Counted from the stretch's first letter, positions 43,412-51,418 are shown. The stretch is DNA of 53,753 nucleotides from an uncultured Bacteroidales bacterium (GCA_903916595.1 CAIWXI010000120.1:1-53753); one strand, 5' to 3'. Made by a program: numbers and translations. The notes: generated by a model from the letters alone, not told the origin.

Positions 43412-44128
43412 TCAGGATAAAAAATTCTGATCGATATAGTTTTGAAACTTACTTTTATACTGATCGCTTACAGGAATATACACTGTTCCGTCGAAAATAA
43501 TGCGGTTCCTTTCTATCACTGAGATCTTTGAAAGATTGATGATAAATGAACGGTGGACTCTCATGAATCGGTCGTCAGGTAATTGGTCTTCAATTGATTT
43601 CATGCTCAGTTGGGTCATTACCGGTTTCGAATTGACAAGGTGTATCCTGATGTATTCACTCATCGCTTCGATGTAATTTATGTCGTCAAAGTTAATTCTA
43701 AGGATCTTATATTCCGACTTTATAAAAAGAAAATTCTTGTTGCTCGTGATTTCAGCCGGTTTATTCTGCAGGGCATCGAACCAGGTTTTAACTTTGTTCG
43801 CTGACCTTAAGAAATCACTGTAACTTATCGGTTTAAGCAGGTAGTCAATGGCATCTACCCTGAAGCCTTCCAATGCGTATTCGCTGTAGGCTGTGACAAA
43901 GACAATAAACCGAGGATCCTCAAGTGTTTTCACGAAATCCATTCCGCTGAGATCAGGCATGTTTACATCGACGAACATCAGGTCAACCGGCGTTTTCTCC
44001 AGCAACTCAAGGGCCTGAAGTGCGCTTTCGCATAGTCCGGCCAGCTCCAGAAATGGTGTTTTTCTTATATAATCGGCAATCTGTTTTAATGCCAGAGGTT
44101 CATCATCAATTGCAATGCATCGGATCAT
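43412..44128 (-). CDS. LytTR-type response regulator
   Basis: 238 residues. The receiver domain shows the acidic pair DDEP near the start, the phosphoacceptor Asp in MFVDVNMPDLSG, Thr in VTAYSEYA and Lys in YLLKPIS. A C-terminal LytTR DNA-binding domain follows (INYIEAMSEYIRIHL ... RFMRVHRSFIINLSKI). It pairs with the sensor kinase, whose gene overlaps it by 4 bp. Such AlgR/AgrA/LytR regulators bind direct-repeat sites; the targets here are unknown. Confidence 0.93.
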   Translation of the reverse strand: MIRCIAIDDEPLALKQIADYIRKTPFLELAGLCESALQALELLEKTPVDLMFVDVNMPDLSGMDFVKTLEDPRFIVFVTAYSEYALEGFRVDAIDYLLKPISYSDFLRSANKVKTWFDALQNKPAEITSNKNFLFIKSEYKILRINFDDINYIEAMSEYIRIHLVNSKPVMTQLSMKSIEDQLPDDRFMRVHRSFIINLSKISVIERNRIIFDGTVYIPVSDQYKSKFQNYIDQNFLS

Positions 44129-45231
44129 AACGGAATGGATAGGTTCACTGTAAATAATTCATCACTGTCGATGATATCGAGATGATAATCAGCACCATAA
44201 AGTAAAGCAAGCTGTTTTCGCGTATTTTCAATGCCGATTCCTGAGAATTCTTTGATCTGGTTTTTATCGGTTTTACTGTTCTTGACTGTGAACAGAAGCC
44301 GGTCTTTCCCCGGGATCAGATCAATTGTTACAAACGATTCATTTTTATAGCTGATACCATGTTTGAATGCATTTTCAATAAATGAAATGAACAGAAATGG
44401 CGGGATTGTTGCATCAGGGATAACGCCTGGTAAATTGAAGATAATTTTGACTTTCTCACTGAACCTGAGTTTCATCAGGTTGATGTAACTTTCGAGGAAT
44501 TCCACCTCCTTCTTTAAAGTAGTTTTTTCAGTTTCCGTTTCGTACAGAAGATAGCGCATCATCTTCGAAAGCTTGATTATAGCCTCCTTTGCTTCATCGG
44601 TATTGGTATCGACCAGGGCATGAATATTATTCAGAGTATTCATGAAGAAATGAGGGCTAACCTGGGTTTTAAGAAGCGCCAGTTGGTTCGATACATTTTC
44701 TTTTTCAAGCCTGACCTTTTCGTTTTCAACCACGATCCAGCGCAGACCGGAACGTAATCCGGTATCAAATCCAACCACAAGAAATGAGAATATCAGAAAA
44801 TTAGCAAATGGAGGAACGGGTCTGGGCTGACGTTGCTGAGAGCGGGGGGGAGGCTGGGGCGGATCTCCCGGAGGTGGATCTCGATCGGGCCTCACTGGTC
44901 GATCAGCCGCTTCCCTGCGTGGTTTTGGCGAATTAATTTTATTCACATCATAAAAATAGGAACCCAGGGTAAGAATCAGGATAAGTCCCAGTAAAGACAA
45001 GATGTAAAGTTTTATTTTTCCTCTGAACAGTAAGCCGGGAACAAAAAGAAAACGGTTGATAAGAAATAGTACCGACAGGGGGATAAGGATCTCCAGCTGG
45101 TTCACAACGCTTCGCCATAGCGGATTGTTATTGTCCTCCCTGAAAAGGATAGGAGTGATCAGCAAGACCAGCCAGACGAATATAACCAGGGCGATCTCGG
45201 TGAATAGTATTGTTTTATTTCGGACTTTCAT
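44125..45231 (-). CDS. LytS/YehU-type sensor histidine kinase
   Basis: 368 residues from the ATG at 45231; the GTG at 45240 is an alternative, but AAAGGTG lies 6 bp before the ATG. Four membrane helices (about 10-170) are interrupted by a Pro/Arg-rich loop (RPDRDPPPGDPPQPPP). The His_kinase domain contains the phosphoacceptor His in SPHFFMNTLNN, and the ATPase part has FIENAFKHG (N box) and GIGIENTRKQL. It should phosphorylate the LytTR regulator encoded by the overlapping gene. The signal is not known. Confidence 0.9.
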   Translation of the reverse strand: MKVRNKTILFTEIALVIFVWLVLLITPILFREDNNNPLWRSVVNQLEILIPLSVLFLINRFLFVPGLLFRGKIKLYILSLLGLILILTLGSYFYDVNKINSPKPRREAADRPVRPDRDPPPGDPPQPPPRSQQRQPRPVPPFANFLIFSFLVVGFDTGLRSGLRWIVVENEKVRLEKENVSNQLALLKTQVSPHFFMNTLNNIHALVDTNTDEAKEAIIKLSKMMRYLLYETETEKTTLKKEVEFLESYINLMKLRFSEKVKIIFNLPGVIPDATIPPFLFISFIENAFKHGISYKNESFVTIDLIPGKDRLLFTVKNSKTDKNQIKEFSGIGIENTRKQLALLYGADYHLDIIDSDELFTVNLSIPL

Positions 45232-45266
45232 GCTGATCACCTTTCGTTGTAGTGAAATCCCTGTTA

Positions 45267-45274
45267 CAAAGATA
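45267..45274 (-). promoter_or_regulatory. Candidate -7 element for the kinase/regulator operon
   Basis: TATCTTTG on the minus strand, an exact TAnnTTTG match, 35 bp before the kinase start. Only a weak -33 (CTG instead of TTG) at 18 bp. Confidence 0.45.
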
Positions 45275-45336
45275 TTTTTTTATTATTTAGCACAGGCATT
45301 GAGTTCGTCGCTTAGACTGGCTTGTTTATTTTTCAT

Positions 45337-46002
45337 TCAGTTCTTTTTCGGTTCCTGGCCGGGAGCCTTTTGTGGCCTGGAAGTCTTTTCCAGCTCCATG
45401 TATTTCGCGAACTGGTCCTTGGTCAAAACCTTGCTGATTTTCTCGTCCCTTGCTTTTTCAAGAGGTTCAACCTTTGCTTTTTCAACAGGCTGCTGCGGAT
45501 TAGTCTGTGTTTTCTTCAGGTTTTCCATTGCAGTCATGAAATCTTTATACGCGTTGGTTACCGTTTCAGTCTGGGCAGGGTTGAGAGCAAGGGGTTTTAT
45601 AATTTTTTCCTGGACCATTTTCAGTCTTTCTTCATTTGATGGCGGATTAGCTTTGCCGTTATTGTCAGGCGATTTCGGAGGGTCAAGGGTTCTCAGTTTT
45701 TCAGGATCGAACCCGGCTGCTTTTATGGCATACCTTGTTTCAGGACCTGCATGTATGCCAGCCTGCCGTAATTGCTCATGGATTGCTTTGGCCTCTGTGG
45801 CAGTTAATGTGGAAGCATTGTATTTCGATAAAATCGTTTTGACGGTGGCTGTTTGCGCAGGAGTAAGAGCCTGGGATTTTTCGGGAGCTTGTGGTGCGGG
45901 ATTTTGTTTTTCCTGAGAAAAACTTTTTCCGGGATTAAAAAGCATCAGCATAAAAACAAGAGCAATGCCTGTGATTTTCTTACTTTCAAAAAGGGTTTTC
46001 AT
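45337..46002 (-). CDS. Periplasmic protein with LTxxQ motifs (Spy/CpxP-like)
   Basis: 221 residues. A signal peptide (GIALVFMLMLFNPGKSFSQ) precedes a helical protein with LTPAQTATVKTILSKY and LNPAQTETVTNAY, and then LTKDQFAKYMELE near the end, all of LTxxQ type. Charged Pro/Lys/Gln-rich stretches lie between and at the C-terminus. Spy/CpxP-family proteins are periplasmic chaperones or metal/envelope stress sensors. It is one of several such proteins within 5 kb, beside an ECF sigma factor. The exact role is unknown. Confidence 0.7.
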   Translation of the reverse strand: MKTLFESKKITGIALVFMLMLFNPGKSFSQEKQNPAPQAPEKSQALTPAQTATVKTILSKYNASTLTATEAKAIHEQLRQAGIHAGPETRYAIKAAGFDPEKLRTLDPPKSPDNNGKANPPSNEERLKMVQEKIIKPLALNPAQTETVTNAYKDFMTAMENLKKTQTNPQQPVEKAKVEPLEKARDEKISKVLTKDQFAKYMELEKTSRPQKAPGQEPKKN

Positions 46003-46034
46003 AATGGGATTATTTTAGGTTTGTAAAAAGTTCT

Positions 46035-46592
46035 TTAATCTCTCCAGGTTAATTCCCCGCCCCTCTGGGGTGGAACCTGGGCCGGGGCTTGCCCCGGGGG
46101 AGTGGCCGATAAGGCATAAATGGTTATGGTGTATTTATGAGCGCCTGAAGAAGGCGAGCAGGGAGAAGTATAGGAGATCGCGGCCGTGTCCTTATTGGGT
46201 CCCAAGAACCATGGACCCTTATCGGCCTCACCGTAGGGTATGGCACTTACACTTTTATCAATTCCCCATAGTACCAGGTAGGAGTTCAGGTGAATGCTGT
46301 CGCCCGGAAACGGATAATGTACCATCGTGATTGCAAAGGATTTTGCAGTGGCAGGAGCGTTAGTCCATGAAAGGGGGATTGAATTTTCGACCCCGTTAAC
46401 TTTAGGTTCGCACTTATAGGCATCGAGCAGCAGCCCGTTTTCAACCGCGGCGCTGCTCAGGGTAAACAATGAATCCGTTGAAGTTGGGATTTGTACAGGG
46501 GATTGTTCTTCGTCTTTCTGACAAGATGATGATATGAATGCGAGCATTAACAGTATCACCATGACCGTATTAATATTTGTTAGCGTTTTCAT
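46035..46592 (-). CDS. YbhB/PEBP-family lipoprotein, C-terminally truncated
   Basis: 185 residues. A lipoprotein signal with SSSC is followed by a PEBP fold: PLSWTNAPATAKSFAITMVH, YLVLWGID and SYTSPCSPSSGAHKYTITIYAL. In the family another ~35-40 residues follow that strand. Here the sequence changes abruptly to PPGQAPAQVPPQRGGELTWRD, which is encoded by a GC-rich repeat with a hairpin at 46082-46097. The real C-terminus seems to have been replaced. PEBP proteins bind small anionic ligands; the activity of the truncated form is uncertain. Confidence 0.75.
   Translation of the reverse strand: MKTLTNINTVMVILLMLAFISSSCQKDEEQSPVQIPTSTDSLFTLSSAAVENGLLLDAYKCEPKVNGVENSIPLSWTNAPATAKSFAITMVHYPFPGDSIHLNSYLVLWGIDKSVSAIPYGEADKGPWFLGPNKDTAAISYTSPCSPSSGAHKYTITIYALSATPPGQAPAQVPPQRGGELTWRD
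46082..46097. repeat. GC-rich hairpin element at the broken end of the PEBP gene
   Basis: CCGGGGCTTGCCCCGG (7-bp perfect stem, 2-nt loop) in a GC-rich patch (about 46055-46105) that differs from its surroundings and encodes the odd tail of the PEBP protein. Confidence 0.5.
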
Positions 46593-46615
46593 ATTCCGGG
46601 TAATTTTTCCGCTTT

Positions 46616-46656
46616 CTCCGGCAGCGGCAAAGGCAGAGCCTTTGCCGCTGCCGGAG
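46616..46656 (-). terminator. 19-bp perfect hairpin between the LTxxQ lipoprotein and PEBP genes
   Basis: A 19-bp perfect stem (46616-46634 with 46638-46656) around an AGA loop, 20 bp after the minus-strand stop at 46677. No T run on the minus strand; on the plus strand a T run comes 13 bp later. It probably ends or separates the transcript. Confidence 0.65.
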
Positions 46657-46676
46657 ATCCTCTGCGGACGTTTTTA

Positions 46677-47936
46677 TTATTTGAACATGAAATCAGTATT
46701 CATTATTTCAGGCATAGCGGCAGGCTGGGAATACTGGAAAGCCCCGCTGGGATCAATGTATCCCAGCCCATCAGCCAGAGCAGTCAGTTTCGTTTTCTGC
46801 TCATCCGACATGGTGTTGTAAACCTGTGTGAAAACCGAAGCATAATAGTAGGACAGTTCCCCGTCGAGTTCTCCATAGCGCTCCGACAGTGCGATCACAG
46901 TGGTTGAATCGGCTGTGCCGGAAGTAAGGAATTTACGGAGTTCGGTCGATACGGCCTCTCTTTTTGCTACAAGTTCCATAAGTGCGCTTCTCTGGAGGTC
47001 AACGATCCCCTTTACCTGTTCAGCCTGGGCGGTGGTGAGGATGTTGAGGAAATTCTGTCCTGCACTGGCGGTCAGTGTCTCATCTATGGTATAGTTCGGA
47101 TTGCCCATAGCAGGCCAGTCTTTCAGGTAGAAGGAACCGAAATAGGTGCCGTGCCTTTCAGGACAGAAATACACATCGGAAGTCACAGTGCCGGCATACC
47201 AGGCGTACATTTCACTTGCATAAGTCATCACGGCCACATTTACATCCTGTGCCAGGCCCAGCCCTTCGAGGGGATTCGATAAGTTGCTGTCCCAGTTCCC
47301 CACTCCGTTAAGAGCCTTCAGAGCATCCATTTTTGCTTTCTGTTCAGATGTAAAGGAACTCACAACAGCGCCGAACAGTTTTGCCCGGTCGTAACTGATC
47401 CGTCCGTCGGTCCTGTAAAGCTCAGCGGCGTATGCCATCACGGCTTCTTTGCTTAGCCCGGTCGTTCCGCCAGGGATATCGCCTTCCTTTAAGCGGCGGA
47501 AAGCTTTCAGCAGGGGGAAACGCTGAAGGACAAAGGCATTGATCAGGTCGATCTGTTGATGTGCGCTTGTAACATACATATTGATCTGATCGGTGGTGAG
47601 AATATGCAATACATTAAACGCGATGATGGTGACAAAGCTGGTATTATGTCCGAGTTGAGTGGGATCATTGTCGCGCAGGCACTGAAAACCGCTGTAATCG
47701 GCTACTTTTCCCGGAGGCAGGAAGGACTGGGATCCGAGATTTCCTGTAAGAAATGCCAGCCCGTCGAATGCTATGGTATTTCTCTGGGCTTCATCAGAGA
47801 TAGCCTGGGTTATAGTGTATTGTTCGTTACCGGTGGATGTCGGAACGATAGGGTCGGTTACGGTTGAATCCTTTTTGCAGCCGGCAAAAATCGATAAAAA
47901 CGGGATCAACATTGATACAATTACTTTTGCTTTCAT
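46677..47936 (-). CDS. Lipoprotein with repeated LTxxQ-like motifs
   Basis: 419 residues. Signal with lipobox FAGC, so lipid-anchored. The protein has four LTxxQ-like elements: LTTDQINMYV, FTSEQKAKMDAL, LTTAQAEQVKGIV and MSDEQKTKLTALADG, each at the start of a helix. This is more repeats than in usual Spy proteins, which have two. It lies in the same direction as the neighbouring LTxxQ genes, consistent with a shared envelope-stress function. No specific function can be given. Confidence 0.65.
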   Translation of the reverse strand: MKAKVIVSMLIPFLSIFAGCKKDSTVTDPIVPTSTGNEQYTITQAISDEAQRNTIAFDGLAFLTGNLGSQSFLPPGKVADYSGFQCLRDNDPTQLGHNTSFVTIIAFNVLHILTTDQINMYVTSAHQQIDLINAFVLQRFPLLKAFRRLKEGDIPGGTTGLSKEAVMAYAAELYRTDGRISYDRAKLFGAVVSSFTSEQKAKMDALKALNGVGNWDSNLSNPLEGLGLAQDVNVAVMTYASEMYAWYAGTVTSDVYFCPERHGTYFGSFYLKDWPAMGNPNYTIDETLTASAGQNFLNILTTAQAEQVKGIVDLQRSALMELVAKREAVSTELRKFLTSGTADSTTVIALSERYGELDGELSYYYASVFTQVYNTMSDEQKTKLTALADGLGYIDPSGAFQYSQPAAMPEIMNTDFMFK

Positions 47937-48137
47937 GGCCTTGGTTTTTAAAGATGAAACATAATTATTTGAAGTAATTCAGGGTAGGTTTGTTTCATGG
48001 GCTTTTATTTTTTCAGGAAATTCGTGCAAAAGGAATTTGAACAAATGTACCCCTGGAATGAAGCCAAAACAAAAGCAATCAGCGAACCGGCCGCTTACAT
48101 ATGCAGACCGGGCGCTTTTACCGGTGAAGATAGAACA

Positions 48138-48167
48138 GCATGGCCAGGTTTGAGGACCCGGCCATGC
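48138..48167 (-). terminator. Hairpin terminator after the Spy-like remnant
   Basis: A 12-bp stem (GCATGGCCGGGT with ACCTGGCCATGC, one G-U pair) and a 6-nt loop, read on the minus strand, 8 bp after the stop at 48176, followed by TGTTCTATCTT. The rest of 47937-48175 holds no recognisable gene. Confidence 0.6.
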
Positions 48168-48175
48168 ATGAAAAA

Positions 48176-48449
48176 TTAAGATTGTAAAATGTTGAGACTT
48201 TCAGCGATTTTCCCGATCCCGTCGGCTATCAGATCGGCTTGTTTCTGATCAACAGGAATAGTCGACATGATCGTTGCAAGCCTTGCCCTTTTCTCGCACA
48301 TCTGATTTTTGAGAGGAGTCATATCCGCCATATTCTTAAGATCAATTTTTTTGATTTTAGCCAGCTGGTCGGGAGTCAGGTCAAGCAATTGGACAGGTTG
48401 ATGTCTGATTTCAGAAAAACTTGCGATTATTGGAAATTTTTGAAAAAGT
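48176..48449 (-). pseudogene. C-terminal remnant of a Spy/LTxxQ-type gene
   Basis: About 70-90 residues starting near LLDLTPDQLAKIKKIDLKN and including ARLATIMSTIPVDQKQADL, the second half of a Spy-like fold. There is no signal peptide and no good start. The frame stays open back to the stop codon of the AAA/DUF4143 gene at 48450-48452, with which it is in phase. So the 5' half was lost, apparently when the AAA gene came to lie here. A TTG at 48388 could serve as a start but with no export signal. Confidence 0.65.
48398..48431. repeat. 34-bp direct repeat, copy 1
   Basis: Identical at 30 of 34 positions to 50751-50784, including the 16-bp run TTCAGAAAAACTTGCG. Copy 1 is in the Spy-like remnant. 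Confidence 0.75.
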
Positions 48450-49697
48450 TCAGGTCAATAACCATTTCCACACCGGCAAAACCCTGATCATTTTGCCGTT
48501 TTCTTCGATTGTTTGTTCAGAAGCATCGTTCAATAATATTAAGCCTTCGGTAAGGCCATACGCGTTCAGCGCTTCAAGCAAACCATTGATCTCTCTGGTT
48601 TTGGTTTCGCTGGTATCAAAAGAATAACAGACCTGGATAGCCTGAACGATCGCCGTTCCCTGCCTTATCACAAAATCACATTCAAGACGGTCGGAATGAT
48701 AAAATATTTCAAAATTTCTTCGTCTTAGTTCGAGAAATACTATGTTTTCGAGCAATCTGCCTTTTTCCCCTGAAAACATGAACCCCAGGCGACGTATCAG
48801 AGCGTTATCAATAAAATAGGTCTTTTTAAGATTCTGGATTTGCTTTTTCAATGAATAATCAAATTTGCTGATCTGAAAGATCAGATAGGTGTCCTGTAAG
48901 AACGACAGGTAATTCCTGATGGTGGTGGCATTTTTAACCCCTGCAACTTTCGTCAGTCCATTAAACGAAGTCAGCTTAGACACATTGCTTGCCAGGTAAT
49001 TAACCAATTCAAGAATTTCTTTTTCATTTACCAGCTTATTCCGCACAAGCACATCGCGGTACAAAATGCTTTCGTATAAGGATTTCAGGTAATCATCACG
49101 GCCTTCTTTCAGATACAACGGAAATCCCCCTGCGTAGAAATATTCATTAAAACAACCAATCAGTCTGGCACGGCCTTCGGTGTCGTAAAGATCTCTTTTT
49201 TTCCATTGAAATCGTTTAAACTTGAGGAATTCTATAAATGAAAAAGGGAACAACTCAGTTTGAAGATGTCTTCCGGTAAGATGTGTCCCCAGTTCGCGGC
49301 TGAGCATGGTCGCATTGGAGCCGGTAATGAACACCTTGCATCCATCGTCCTGAAGACGGCGCACAAAGCGTTCCCAGCCAAAAACATTCTGTATTTCATC
49401 AAAATAGAATGTTTTTTGAACCCCGAATAATTCAATGAATGTTTCGTGCAAAAGTTGAAAATGTTCTACATGAAAATTAATAAGTCGTTCATCATCGAAA
49501 TTCATATAATAGTCTTTCTCACTGTTCTCATACCTGATCTGGTTTAGAAGGGTTGATTTCCCGCAGCGCCTGATACCGGAGATTACTACAATGAGTTCAC
49601 CATGGATGATGCTTTCGGGAAAACTGCGAGGTATAAAACGTTTATTCCACACCATCCTCTGCTGATCATACATAACAGTTTTTATAAGGTTTTTCAT
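48450..49697 (-). CDS. AAA-type ATPase with DUF4143
   Basis: 415 residues. The N-terminal AAA_14 ATPase domain has Walker A SGIRRCGKST and Walker B TFYFDEIQN, and GSNATMLSREL as sensor region. The C-terminal part is DUF4143 (FYAGGFPLYL ... LENIVFLELRRRNFEIFYHSDRLECDFV), which resembles a nuclease-type fold. Such proteins are frequent in Bacteroidota and archaea, often in many copies, and are of unknown function. It has its own promoter (49724-49754) and sits next to a truncated gene, so it behaves as a cassette. Confidence 0.9.
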   Translation of the reverse strand: MKNLIKTVMYDQQRMVWNKRFIPRSFPESIIHGELIVVISGIRRCGKSTLLNQIRYENSEKDYYMNFDDERLINFHVEHFQLLHETFIELFGVQKTFYFDEIQNVFGWERFVRRLQDDGCKVFITGSNATMLSRELGTHLTGRHLQTELFPFSFIEFLKFKRFQWKKRDLYDTEGRARLIGCFNEYFYAGGFPLYLKEGRDDYLKSLYESILYRDVLVRNKLVNEKEILELVNYLASNVSKLTSFNGLTKVAGVKNATTIRNYLSFLQDTYLIFQISKFDYSLKKQIQNLKKTYFIDNALIRRLGFMFSGEKGRLLENIVFLELRRRNFEIFYHSDRLECDFVIRQGTAIVQAIQVCYSFDTSETKTREINGLLEALNAYGLTEGLILLNDASEQTIEENGKMIRVLPVWKWLLT

Positions 49698-49723
49698 TTT
49701 ATGCTTTATTTGAGATGGCTACA

Positions 49724-49754
49724 AAGATAATAAACCTTCTATTGTAAATGCAAA
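49724..49754 (-). promoter_or_regulatory. Full consensus Bacteroidota promoter for the AAA/DUF4143 gene
   Basis: On the minus strand TTTG (49751-49754), then 19 bp, then TATCTTTG (49724-49731). Both elements and the spacing fit the -33/-7 consensus. It is 27 bp upstream of the start codon. Confidence 0.75.
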
Positions 49755-49861
49755 TAAAAGCATTAAAATTACTATTATAAAAGGAATTAGAGTTGAATGT
49801 CGGCCTGGCCCTTCTCTGCGTTTCAAAAAAAAAGTTATAAACAGATTTACGCCGGTTAGTC

Positions 49862-50368
49862 TTACGGCGCCGGCGGTGGGGGCGGAGGAGGCGGAGGAAG
49901 AGCTGCCGGTGGTGGCGGGGGAGGTGGCAATACCATCTGGATGACATCCTGGAAGATGCTGTCGAATTTCATTTGCTGATCAGGATTCAGGAGTTTTTTG
50001 ATCATATCAAAATGCTCATAGGTTACGAGTTCCATCTCTTTGCGGTTCGCAGCAAGGGCAGAGGCCAGGGCTTCCACCGAAATGCTATCCGCAGTTTCAA
50101 GTGAAAGAAGGTCGAAAAAGCGTTTATGAAGAACTCTGTCGCGTTCATTGAGCACGTTCAGTTTGGCCCTGTGTTCCTGCCTCAGTTTCTGGTACTGATC
50201 CTGTTGTGCGGGATTCAGATTAAGCTCCCTTGTGAGAAATGCAGCCGCCTGAGCTTTATCGCCCGGCCTTTCCCTGCCCGGCCTGTTGAACCACATGAAA
50301 GCCATAGTGGCGAGGTTCATTGCAACCAGCAGAATGATGACGACCTGATACAGTCTTGTGATTTTCAT
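49862..50368 (-). CDS. Spy/CpxP-like periplasmic protein with polyproline tail
   Basis: 168 residues. One N-terminal membrane helix (VVIILLVAMNLATMAFMWF) anchors or exports it. The helical part has LNLNPAQQDQYQKLRQEHRAKL and LLNPDQQMKFDSIFQ, the two LTxxQ-type motifs of Spy or of metal sensors such as CnrX. The last ~22 residues are a polyproline run with two alanine breaks (encoded by GGC/GGT-rich DNA on the plus strand). It is 4 bp after the small membrane protein gene and third in the sigma factor operon, so it may sense envelope stress or metal and act on that regulator. Confidence 0.8.
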   Translation of the reverse strand: MKITRLYQVVIILLVAMNLATMAFMWFNRPGRERPGDKAQAAAFLTRELNLNPAQQDQYQKLRQEHRAKLNVLNERDRVLHKRFFDLLSLETADSISVEALASALAANRKEMELVTYEHFDMIKKLLNPDQQMKFDSIFQDVIQMVLPPPPPPPAALPPPPPPPPPAP

Positions 50369-50372
50369 GGCT

Positions 50373-50744
50373 TCAGAGATTAATGGTATTCAGATATGAA
50401 AAATATTCGCTTGCAACCGGGTTTGTTGACTTTGCCTGATTGGTGGTTGATTTGTTGAAGTATGTCATTGTGAATACGTTCAGGCTTACCAGAAGCAGGA
50501 TCACCGCCGCAATCTTCCACACCATGCTGGTTTTTATCTGCCATCCGCTATCTGCCATCTGATATCCTGTATCCTGCATCCTGCATCCTGTATCCTGCAT
50601 CCTGCATCCTGCATCCTGCATCCTGCATCCTGCATCCTGCATCCCTTTCAGAATCCCCTCCCTCACGTTTCGATCCAGAGTGGCACGACCGGCTCCATCC
50701 AGACTCCTCATCACATCATCGGTAAATTGTTCCTTTGCATTCAT
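50373..50744 (-). CDS. Small membrane protein, probable anti-sigma factor, with heptad repeat
   Basis: 123 residues. The N-terminal ~30 residues are cytoplasmic (EQFTDDVMRSLDGAGRATLD). A seven-residue repeat (MQDAGCR/MQDTGCR, about residues 33-60) follows, then one membrane helix (MVWKIAAVILLLVSLNVFTM) and a short periplasmic tail. Position directly after an ECF sigma factor and before a Spy-like gene suggests an anti-sigma role. The repeat comes from a 12-copy heptamer array (50563-50646). Confidence 0.65.
   Translation of the reverse strand: MNAKEQFTDDVMRSLDGAGRATLDRNVREGILKGMQDAGCRMQDAGCRMQDTGCRMQDTGYQMADSGWQIKTSMVWKIAAVILLLVSLNVFTMTYFNKSTTNQAKSTNPVASEYFSYLNTINL
50563..50646. repeat. Array of 12 heptamers (CATCCTG) in the putative anti-sigma gene
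   Basis: Twelve contiguous 7-bp units (CATCCTG, some TATCCTG, last CATCCCT), the same family and orientation as at 3591-3730. Encodes M-Q-D-A/T-G-C-R heptads. Confidence 0.93.
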
Positions 50745-50750
50745 GTCTTT

Positions 50751-50784
50751 TTGATGTTTTAATTCAGAAAAACTTGCGCTTATT
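50751..50784. repeat. 34-bp direct repeat, copy 2
   Basis: 30/34 identical to 48398-48431. This copy covers the sigma factor stop codon and the gap before the putative anti-sigma gene. Confidence 0.75.
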
Positions 50785-51418
50785 TATGATTTTGTTCATA
50801 GTAATAGCCCAGCAACTCCCTTAGTTTTTGTCTGGCCCTGAACAAGAGAGATTCTACCGACGAAACCGATACATTCATTACTTCTGCAATTTCGGCATAG
50901 CTCATATTTTCGATTTTATTCAAGGTGAAAGCGGTTCTCTGGTTTAAGGGTAGTCTGCGGATGGCGGTGAACAGAACAGCCGCCATTTCCTTGTTTTCAA
51001 GGCGGATGCCGGGGTGGTAGAACGGCTCACTGCCTGAGACATGGATAAGGTCTTCGCGTCCGAAGATGCTCAGCAGTAGCCCTTTGCGCTTGTTTCTGTC
51101 GCGACTCCTGATCAGTTCAAGAGACTTGGTTACCGCGATTCTGTAAATCCAGGTCGAAAGTTTTGACTGCTGCCTGAATTGCCCGACCGATTGAAACACC
51201 TCCGCGAACACCTCCTGGGCAATATCCTCAGCATCTTCCTTATTCTGAAGAATTCCGAGAGAAGTATTAAACACCTTATCAGCATAAAGATTCAGCAATT
51301 CAGCATAGGCTGTTTGATCACCATGTTTTAAGCTTTCTATGAAAATCTCTTCTGACAAACTTTTCGGTTTATTTTTTGATGCCGTTATCAGCCTGAACTT
51401 GCGCCGGCCCGGGAGCAT
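50780..51418 (-). CDS. ECF-type RNA polymerase sigma factor
   Basis: 212 residues. Region 2 is seen in AYAELLNLYADKVFNTSLGIL, NKEDAEDIAQEVFAEVF and LSTWIYRIAVTKSLELIR. Region 4 is LPLNQRTAFTLNKIENMSYAEIAEVMNVSVSSVESLLFRAR with its HTH. The family recognises extracytoplasmic stress promoters. It is the first gene of an operon with a small membrane protein and a Spy-like protein, a common sigma/anti-sigma/sensor order. It is divergent from the TPR/LuxR regulator gene. Confidence 0.93.
   Translation of the reverse strand: MLPGRRKFRLITASKNKPKSLSEEIFIESLKHGDQTAYAELLNLYADKVFNTSLGILQNKEDAEDIAQEVFAEVFQSVGQFRQQSKLSTWIYRIAVTKSLELIRSRDRNKRKGLLLSIFGREDLIHVSGSEPFYHPGIRLENKEMAAVLFTAIRRLPLNQRTAFTLNKIENMSYAEIAEVMNVSVSSVESLLFRARQKLRELLGYYYEQNHK

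Noticed and set aside
47997-48179. 60-codon plus-strand frame
   Set aside because: No family resemblance, no promoter or RBS, and it covers the terminator hairpin of the opposite strand.
49699-49947. Arg-rich frame overlapping the end of the Spy-like gene
   Set aside because: It is the out-of-phase reading of the polyproline-coding stretch and the AAA promoter region.
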